A stretch of 35,634 nucleotides of DNA from NCBI GenBank assembly GCA_038199375.1, contig JBBPZA010000037.1, positions 1-35,634 of the forward strand, written 5' to 3'. Made by a program: the position numbers and the translations under genes. This stretch comes from JBBPZA01 sp038199375 (GTDB taxonomy: Bacteria > Actinomycetota > Thermoleophilia > Solirubrobacterales > Solirubrobacteraceae). The notes under the pieces were generated by a model, which did not search any database, was not told the DNA's origin, and saw only the letters and a program-made list of their open reading frames with translations. Below are positions 31,201 through 35,634 of this stretch, one piece after another (the stretch's first letter is position 1; every line of letters begins with the position of its first letter).

Positions 31201-31722
31201 TCAGGGCCGCCACTTCACCGAGCAGCCGACGGGCTCGGTCTCGGGGCGGTCGGGCTCGCGGTCGTCGAGGACGGCGTCGAGCGCCGCTCGCAGCCAGGCG
31301 GCGTCGAGCGAGGGGTCGGAGTGGTCGGCGTCGGGCGCGCCTCGGTAGCGCAGGGTGCCGTGGGCGTCGATCACGAACACGTCGGGGGTCGTCTTGGCGC
31401 CGTAGGCGGCGGCGACCTCCTGCTCCTCGTCGCGGAGGTAGGGCATCGTCCACTCCTCGGCCGCGACACGTTCGCGCATCTTGGCGAGGCTGTCGCCGGG
31501 GTAGCGCTCGGCGTCGTTGGGGTTGACGGCGAAGAAGCGGACGCGGTCGGCGTAGTCGCGGCCCACCGCCGTAAGGCGGTCGTGCCAGGCCAGCGCGTAG
31601 GGGCAGTGGTTGCAGGTGAAGATCACGACGGTCGGGGTGCCGTGCTCGCCGAGGTCGTGCTCGGCGCCGTCGGTGTCGGGCAGGGAGAGGTGGGGGGCGT
31701 GGTCTCCGAGGCTCAGGGTCAT
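31201..31722 (-). CDS. Thioredoxin-fold protein (peroxiredoxin/TlpA-like)
   Basis: The 173-aa protein has a thioredoxin fold with CNHCPYALAWHDRL (two Cys in C-x-x-C), VRFFAVNPNDAERYPGDS, MPYLRDEEQEVAAAYGA, the cis-Pro region TTPDVFVID, and a C-terminal GCSVKW with a third Cys. This is the common redoxin family with CNHCP. It has no signal peptide and is probably cytoplasmic. Start ATG 31722 is eight bases after the stop of the upstream DF-family gene; the pair forms an operon. Confidence 0.88.
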   Translation of the reverse strand: MTLSLGDHAPHLSLPDTDGAEHDLGEHGTPTVVIFTCNHCPYALAWHDRLTAVGRDYADRVRFFAVNPNDAERYPGDSLAKMRERVAAEEWTMPYLRDEEQEVAAAYGAKTTPDVFVIDAHGTLRYRGAPDADHSDPSLDAAWLRAALDAVLDDREPDRPETEPVGCSVKWRP

Positions 31723-31730
31723 CGCGTGGG

Positions 31731-32051
31731 TCAGCTCCTCTCGGCGCGCAGGGCGTCGCGGACGTCGTGGGGGTCGGGCGTGGGGGAGTAGCGGCCGTCG
31801 CGCAGCCGGTAGACCCGGCAGGTCAGCGCCACGCTCGCGTCCTCGAGCGGCGGCTGGACGTCGTGGCCGTCGATGCGGATCGTGGGCGAGCCGACGAAGG
31901 ACTCCGTGGTGGCAGCGCCGTCGGTGTCGATCTCGCGGAGCTCGACGGTGTCGGGATCGAGTCCCTCCTGGGCCATGGTCGACCGCAGCTCCTCGAGCGC
32001 CCGCTCGTAGGAGGGGCAGCCCTTCCACCACAGCAGCTCGACCCGGGGCAC
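31731..32051 (-). CDS. DF-family (seleno)protein-like thioredoxin-fold protein
   Basis: The 106-aa protein starts VPRVELLWWKGCPSYERALEE, where Cys-Pro stands at the active site, followed by IDTDGAATTESFVGSPTIRIDGHDVQP and LTCRVYRLRDGRYSPTPDPHDVRDAL. Some members of this family have Sec at the Cys; here it is TGC-type Cys. GTG 32051 is chosen over GTG 32072 because TACCCT ends eight bases before it and because the fold starts here. Probably a reductase or a heavy-metal-related redox protein; the role is unproven. Confidence 0.72.
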   Translation of the reverse strand: MPRVELLWWKGCPSYERALEELRSTMAQEGLDPDTVELREIDTDGAATTESFVGSPTIRIDGHDVQPPLEDASVALTCRVYRLRDGRYSPTPDPHDVRDALRAERS

Positions 32052-32059
32052 CGGTGCGG

Positions 32060-32065
32060 AGGGTA
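32060..32065 (-). promoter_or_regulatory. -10 hexamer TACCCT of the DF-family/redoxin operon
   Basis: TACCCT on the minus strand ends eight bases before GTG 32051, giving a leaderless or nearly leaderless message. Confidence 0.4.
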
Positions 32066-32139
32066 GAAGCACGGCCGAGCCAATGAGACCCCGACGAGAG
32101 CTTTTCGCGATCGAGGATGCGATCCGCCGCGCGAGTCGC

Positions 32140-32145
32140 TACTGT
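32140..32145 (+). promoter_or_regulatory. -10 hexamer TACTGT upstream of the c-di-AMP riboswitch
   Basis: TACTGT ends 16 bases before the 5' strand of riboswitch helix P1 (32162). Transcription would start just before the aptamer, as needed. Confidence 0.4.
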
Positions 32146-32161
32146 GCCGCTTCACATAAGC

Positions 32162-32316
32162 CTTTGCCGAACCGCAAGCGATCGCCCAGGCGACGCAGCG
32201 GCCGGGGGACCCACACGGATGCAGGGAGCATCCGAGGGGCGAATCGTCGCAATGACGCGACGTAGCGCAGCTCTTTCAGCGCGAGCCCGTCAGCTAACCC
32301 CGGAGGCACCGGAAAG
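32162..32316 (+). ncRNA. ydaO-yuaA (c-di-AMP) riboswitch
   Basis: The leader has the conserved segments of this class in order: GGGGGACCCAC (32204-32214), GGGGCGAATC (32236-32245), and the signature CCCGTCAGCTAACC (32286-32299) followed by the GGAGGC turn. P1 is formed by CTTTgCCG (32162-32169) with CGGAAAG (32310-32316). The RNA binds c-di-AMP and usually turns expression off when it is bound. In actinobacteria this class stands before cell-wall peptidase genes, which matches the M23 gene here. The SD GAGAGG starts at the end of P1 (32316-32321), so control of translation is possible; no clear terminator is seen. Confidence 0.92.
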
Positions 32317-32327
32317 AGAGGTCGTTC

Positions 32328-33203
32328 TTGCGGGTAACCCCTTGGCGTACGCGCGCCACGCTCATCTTCATGACGGTCGTATGCGGCCTGCTGGTCCTCG
32401 CCCCCGCGGCGATGGCCCGCTTCGGCGCGCGGACGCTGCGCATGGGCGACCGCGGACCGTCCGTCCGCACTCTCCAGACCAACCTGACCGCGCTCGGCTT
32501 TCCGACGCCGGTGGTCGGCAGGTTCGGCCGCCAGACGAAGGTCAACCTCAAGGGCTGGGAGCGAAAGAGCGGGATGCGCCCCAACGGCGTCCTCAGCCGC
32601 CGCGAGGCCGCGACGATGACAAAGCAGGTCGTCGACGCCAAGGGCGGCGGCCCGGGCGGTCCCGACGACGAAGAGGCGGCCGGCTACGGCGGCACCGATG
32701 ATCAGGACACGCGCGCCGACACGGGGGAGCAGGGCGACCAGACCGCCCAGCAGCCCGTGCCCGTCCAGCCCGGCGAGGCCGGACTGATGTTTCCCGTTCG
32801 CGGGCCGCACGACTTCGGCGGCACCGGCGCCCAGTTCGGCGCCGACCGCGGGGGGCGCTCGCACAAGGGCCAGGACGTCTTCGCCAAGTGCGGCACGCCG
32901 GTGAGCGCGGTCGAGGGCGGCAAGGTCGTCTACGCCGGCTATCAGTCGGCCGCCGGCAACTACATCGTGATCAAGGGTGACGGGACCAAGCGCGACTACG
33001 TCTACATGCACTTCCAGGCGCCCGCCGCCTTCAAGACCGGCGCGACCGTCACGACGGGCGCGCCGATCGGCAACGTCGGCGAGACCGGCAACGCTCGAGG
33101 CTGTCACGTGCACTTCGAGCTCTGGACCGCGCCGGGCTGGTACGACGGCGGTCGCCCGGTCGACCCGCTGCCCTTCCTGAAGCAGTGGGACTCAGCGACC
33201 TGA
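32328..33203 (+). CDS. Secreted M23 endopeptidase with peptidoglycan-binding domain
   Basis: The 291-aa protein has a signal peptide (about 1-30, TLIFMTVVCGLLVLAPAAMA), a peptidoglycan-binding domain at 38-98 (LRMGDRGPSVRTLQTNLTALG), an acidic Gly/Asp-rich linker (104-150), and a LytM/M23 domain: H179 and D183 in SHKGQD, H228 in YMHF, and H260/H262 in CHVHFELW. All zinc and catalytic residues are present, so it should cut peptide bridges in the cell wall. The start TTG 32328 follows GAGAGG; ATG 32370 would cut off the signal peptide's basic region. The riboswitch places it under c-di-AMP control. Confidence 0.92.
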   Translation: MRVTPWRTRATLIFMTVVCGLLVLAPAAMARFGARTLRMGDRGPSVRTLQTNLTALGFPTPVVGRFGRQTKVNLKGWERKSGMRPNGVLSRREAATMTKQVVDAKGGGPGGPDDEEAAGYGGTDDQDTRADTGEQGDQTAQQPVPVQPGEAGLMFPVRGPHDFGGTGAQFGADRGGRSHKGQDVFAKCGTPVSAVEGGKVVYAGYQSAAGNYIVIKGDGTKRDYVYMHFQAPAAFKTGATVTTGAPIGNVGETGNARGCHVHFELWTAPGWYDGGRPVDPLPFLKQWDSAT

Positions 33204-33226
33204 TCTGATGAACGACCGCTGAACGG

Positions 33227-33253
33227 GCGCCCCGGCTGGTTGCCGGGCGGCGC
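33227..33253 (+). terminator. Strong GC hairpin after the M23 gene
   Basis: GCGCC-CCGGC (33227-33236), a five-base loop TGGTT, and GCCGG-GC-GGCGC (33242-33253) form a 10-bp stem with a two-base bulge, 24 bases after the M23 stop. No T-run follows, so termination would be partial or Rho-aided. It lies just before the promoter of the response regulator. Confidence 0.4.
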
Positions 33254-33256
33254 TCC

Positions 33257-33262
33257 TATCGC
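33257..33262 (+). promoter_or_regulatory. -10-like TATCGC of the two-component operon
   Basis: TATCGC ends 12 bases before ATG 33275 and fits only partly to TANNNT. The GAGGG before the ATG is too close for a normal SD. Confidence 0.3.
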
Positions 33263-33274
33263 GACAATCGAGGG

Positions 33275-33982
33275 ATGACCGGCCCCGAAGGCCACACGCG
33301 CGGGTACGTGCTCGTCGTCGACGACGAGCCCACGATCGCCGAGGTCGTGGCCCGCTACCTCGACCGGGCCGGCTACCGGACTGCTGTCACCGGAGACGGG
33401 CGCCGGGCGCTGGAGATGGTCCGCGAGGAGCAGCCCGACCTCATCGTCCTCGACCTGATGCTCCCAGGCCTCGACGGCCTCGAGGTCATGCGGCGGATCC
33501 ACAACCTCGACCACCGCCGGGTCGCGATCATCCTGCTCACCGCCAAGGGGGAGGAGTCAGATCGCGTCATCGGGCTTCGCCTGGGCGCCGACGACTACGT
33601 GGTCAAGCCGTTCTCCCCGGCCGAGCTGGTGGCCCGCGTCGACGCGGTGCTTCGCCGGATCGACCCGTCGCCCGAGCACGAGGAGCCGCTGCGCTTCGAC
33701 GGGATGGAGATCGACCCGACAGGGCGCCGGGTCGTCATCGCCGGTGAGGAGGCGGCGCTCACCCAGCGCGAGTTCGACCTGCTGCTCTACCTCGCGCGAA
33801 ACCCCGGGCGGGCGTTCTCCCGCGATCAGCTCATCGACGCCGTGTGGCAGTACTCCTTCTACACCGACACCTCGACCGTGACCGTCCACATCCGCCGCCT
33901 GCGGGCGAAGATCGAGCCCGACGCGGCCGAGCCGCGGCACATCCAGACGGTGTGGGGCGTCGGCTACCGGTTCGCGCCGTGA
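33275..33982 (+). CDS. OmpR/PhoB-family response regulator
   Basis: The 235-aa protein has a receiver domain (10-125) with D16-D17, the phosphoacceptor D60 in LIVLDLMLP, T89 and K111 in VVKPFSP, and a winged-helix DNA-binding domain (140-234) with ALTQREFDLLLYLARNPGRAFSRDQLIDAVW and VTVHIRRLRAKIEPDAAEPRHIQTVWGVGYRF. All phosphorylation residues are present. Its stop overlaps the GTG of the kinase gene (GTGA), so the two are coupled. The signal is not known. Confidence 0.95.
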   Translation: MTGPEGHTRGYVLVVDDEPTIAEVVARYLDRAGYRTAVTGDGRRALEMVREEQPDLIVLDLMLPGLDGLEVMRRIHNLDHRRVAIILLTAKGEESDRVIGLRLGADDYVVKPFSPAELVARVDAVLRRIDPSPEHEEPLRFDGMEIDPTGRRVVIAGEEAALTQREFDLLLYLARNPGRAFSRDQLIDAVWQYSFYTDTSTVTVHIRRLRAKIEPDAAEPRHIQTVWGVGYRFAP

Positions 33983-35184
33983 GAGGCGCGGCCGGGTCCG
34001 CCCTGATCGTCTCGCTCGCCGCCGCGGCGGGCGCGGTGGTCGTGCTCGTCGTCTACGGCCTCTCGCCCGGCCTGCAGACGCTTGCGCTGCTGCTCGCGCT
34101 CGGGGCCGCCGCACTGGCCTGCGCACACCTCGTCAGCGCGCGGCGACGGCGCCTCGGGCCGCTTCGCCGCCAGTTCAGCCTCGCGGTCGCGATCGCGGCG
34201 GGCCAGACCGTGGTCCTGGCCGGGGCCGTCGCCGCCCTGATGCTGGTCTCCGCCCACGACGCGCTCATCGTCGCCGTGATGGCGGTATTCGCCGGGCTCG
34301 TCGCCGCGCGCGCCGCCCAGCTCCTCGCGGCCGGCGTCATGGAAGACGTCAAGACGCTGCGCGACGGCCTGCGCGCCGTCGGCGAGGGCGAGCGGGACGT
34401 CCGACTCGAGACCTCGGGTAGCGACGAGCTCTCAGAGCTCGCGGACGCCGCCAACGCGATGGCCGCCCGCCTGCGGGCCGAGGAGGCCGCTCGCGACGCG
34501 GCGGATGGAGCTCGCCGCGACCTGGTGGCCGCGGTCTCACACGACCTTCGCACCCCGATCACCTCGCTGCGCCTGCTCGCCGAGGCCGTCGAGGACGACA
34601 TCGTCGACGAGGTAACGCGCCACCGCTACCTGGCGCAGATGCAGACCCACATCCACGCGCTCAGCGAACTGATCGACGACCTCTTCGAGCTCTCCAGGCT
34701 CGAGGCCGGCGACATCGCGTGGTCCATGGAGCGCGTGCGCCTCGACGCGCTCGTGGGCGAGACGGTCGACGCGATGCGCGCCGAGGCGACGGCCAGGCGG
34801 GTGGCCGTCCTCGCCGAGGTGGGCGCTTCGCTCGAGCCCGTCCACGGCAACCCCGAGAAGCTCCAGCGCGTGCTCTTCAACCTCATCCAGAACGCCATCC
34901 GCCATACGCCGGCCGACGGCAGCGTGACCGTGCGTGCCCACCGCAACAGCGAGGGGCTCGAGGTCGAGGTCGCCGACACGGGCGAGGGGATTCCGCCCTC
35001 CGATCGCGAGCGCATCTTCGACCCCTTCTACCGCGGCGGCTCCGAGGGCGCGCGGACCCGCTCGGGGGCGGGGCTCGGCCTGGCGATCTCCCGCGCGATC
35101 GTCGAGGCCCACGGCGGCCGCATCTGGCTCGCCGACAGCCCGGCGGGCACGCGGGTGCGCTTCAGCCTGCCAGCCGCGATCTAG
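33979..35184 (+). CDS. HAMP-containing sensor histidine kinase
   Basis: The 401-aa protein has up to four transmembrane helices in residues 5-120, no large outer domain, HAMP (about 115-168), the dimerisation/phosphoacceptor helix with H188 in VSHDLRTPITSLRLL, and a HATPase_c domain: N box NLIQNAIRHTPADG, G1 DTGEGIP, F box IFDPFYRGG, G2 GAGLGLAIS. With so little outside the membrane, it probably senses the membrane itself or a partner protein. It starts with GTG inside the regulator's stop. Confidence 0.94.
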   Translation: MRGAAGSALIVSLAAAAGAVVVLVVYGLSPGLQTLALLLALGAAALACAHLVSARRRRLGPLRRQFSLAVAIAAGQTVVLAGAVAALMLVSAHDALIVAVMAVFAGLVAARAAQLLAAGVMEDVKTLRDGLRAVGEGERDVRLETSGSDELSELADAANAMAARLRAEEAARDAADGARRDLVAAVSHDLRTPITSLRLLAEAVEDDIVDEVTRHRYLAQMQTHIHALSELIDDLFELSRLEAGDIAWSMERVRLDALVGETVDAMRAEATARRVAVLAEVGASLEPVHGNPEKLQRVLFNLIQNAIRHTPADGSVTVRAHRNSEGLEVEVADTGEGIPPSDRERIFDPFYRGGSEGARTRSGAGLGLAISRAIVEAHGGRIWLADSPAGTRVRFSLPAAI

Positions 35185-35187
35185 AGA

Positions 35188-35334
35188 TCACTCCTTTACA
35201 GGAGGGGCCACCAGGACGAGCAGCCCCGCGAGGAGCGTCGGGACGCGGACGAGGTCGAGCACCGAGGTCAGCCACGGGCCGCGCAGTGGGCTGCGCCACG
35301 CCTCGCGACGGAACGGTCCGGGTGGTGCGGGCAT
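35188..35334 (-). pseudogene. Fragment resembling the N-terminus of a molybdopterin-dependent oxidoreductase
   Basis: A short minus-strand ORF of 48 codons reads MPAPPGPFRREAWRSPLRGP followed by WLTSVLDLVRVPTLLAGLLV and ends VAPPVKE. The W-R-S-P-L-R-G-P-W-L-T-S-V-L stretch is the usual start of the membrane part of a YedY-like oxidoreductase in actinobacteria. The rest of that protein is absent, and the stop lies four bases after the end of the histidine kinase gene, so it looks like a remnant. It could instead be a small membrane peptide. The link rests on about 15 residues only. Confidence 0.45.
35191..35204. terminator. Short hairpin after the histidine kinase
   Basis: CTCCT and AGGAG with a TTAC loop lie six bases after the kinase stop. 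The stem is only five pairs and has no T-run, so a terminator role is doubtful. Confidence 0.2.
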
Positions 35335-35365
35335 GTTGCCGGGCTTCGGGAAGCGCACATCGCGG

Positions 35366-35371
35366 TATTGT
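35366..35371 (+). promoter_or_regulatory. -10-like TATTGT before the DUF2064 gene
   Basis: TATTGT fits TANNNT and would give a leader of about 125 bases to the GTG at 35503. A perfect 8-bp hairpin (35387-35409) lies in this leader. Confidence 0.3.
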
Positions 35372-35386
35372 GCCTGTTCGGGGCCC

Positions 35387-35409
35387 AGGCTCCAGCTGGT
35401 ATGGAGCCT
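35387..35409 (+). other. Perfect 8-bp hairpin in the DUF2064 gene leader
   Basis: AGGCTCCA (35387-35394) and TGGAGCCT (35402-35409) pair around a seven-base loop, followed by AT-richer sequence. It may be an attenuator or a terminator of an upstream transcript. Between 35410 and 35502 I see no other feature. Confidence 0.35.
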
Positions 35410-35502
35410 TCAGGAAATCGTTATTGCGTGCGCCGAGGCGTCTGGGGAGGGTGCCGGGGTGCTTGAGGAGCGGTGTGGCTTGGGATTGGCGATCGCCCTG
35501 CG

Positions 35503-35634
35503 GTGAGCGTGCTCATCGTTATCGCCAAGGCTCCTGTGGTGGGTCGTGTGAAGACGCGTCTGTGCCCGCCGTGCAGCTCGCGGCAGGCCGCCGCGCTGGC
35601 CGAGGCGGCGCTGGCTGACACGCTTGAGGCTGTG
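35503..35634 (+). CDS. DUF2064/TIGR04282-type glycosyltransferase-like protein (5' part)
   Basis: The 44 visible codons begin SVLIVIAKAPVVGRVKTRL and continue CPPCSSRQAAALAEAALADT, the nucleotide-sugar binding start of the GT-A-like family seen in DUF2064 proteins. GTG 35503 overlaps an upstream open frame's stop (TGA 35504-35506). Such genes often stand with glycosyltransferase, methyltransferase and molybdopterin oxidoreductase genes in actinobacteria. The sugar and acceptor are unknown, and the rest lies beyond the window. Confidence 0.75.
   Translation, partial: MSVLIVIAKAPVVGRVKTRLCPPCSSRQAAALAEAALADTLEAV

Noticed and set aside
35346..35506. Plus-strand frame ending CGLGLAIALR before the DUF2064 gene as a real gene end
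   Set aside because: The frame runs out of the histidine kinase region in another frame and has no recognisable motif; the overlap of its stop with GTG 35503 may be chance.
1..35634. tRNA, rRNA and CRISPR arrays
   Set aside because: No cloverleaf with a plausible anticodon arm, no rRNA segments, and no regularly spaced repeats were seen by reading; a tRNA or CRISPR scan was not possible.

Overview
The window is very G+C-rich, with dense, often overlapping genes and many start codons that sit only 7 to 12 bases after a TANNNT -10 hexamer. Protein content fits a high-G+C actinobacterium, possibly of the Thermoleophilia/Solirubrobacterales type: a four-Cys L28, a rpmB-fakA-recG-rsmD-coaD block, a ydaO-type c-di-AMP riboswitch before a secreted M23 peptidase, and DUF2064 and DF-family genes. 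The lineage is an inference from gene content, not a database match.

Region 1 (1-2270) is a nest of mobile DNA cut by the window edge. The 3' end of one group II intron (maturase tail, domain V, domain VI, ending at about 138) lies inside the reverse-transcriptase gene of a second group II intron, directly after the expected YADD catalytic motif. The second intron ends at about 882 and lies inside an IS110-family transposase gene. The IS110 right end abuts a methyltransferase gene missing its start. Both intron 3' ends fall exactly between codons of their host ORFs, so two nested splicing events could restore the transposase.

Region 2 (2364-12132) holds an unrecognised charged protein, a large seven-repeat SBBP lipoprotein with an RTX-like tail, a secreted membrane-anchored protein, and a glycan cluster: GT2 glycosyltransferase, methyltransferase and Wzx-like flippase on the minus strand, with a divergent GT39 glycosyltransferase.

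Region 3 (12217-23006) is core metabolism. It contains a compact riboflavin operon (ribD, ribE, ribBA, ribH) without an FMN riboswitch, a convergent Ser/Thr kinase with an extracytoplasmic TPR-like tail, and the rpmB-fakA-recG-rsmD-coaD block ending in a DivIVA-like coiled-coil gene.

Region 4 (23050-35634) is a mosaic of signalling and stress genes. It has a two-gene minus-strand operon (secreted beta-propeller, then a GGDEF-EAL membrane enzyme), a macrodomain protein, acylphosphatase, a coiled-coil protein with a PD-(D/E)XK-like core, an acyl-CoA synthetase, a RHH/PIN toxin-antitoxin pair, two thioredoxin-fold genes, the c-di-AMP riboswitch with its M23 peptidase, an OmpR-type two-component system, a fragment resembling the N-terminus of a molybdopterin oxidoreductase, and the start of a DUF2064 glycosyltransferase-like gene cut by the window end.

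No tRNA, rRNA or CRISPR array was seen.
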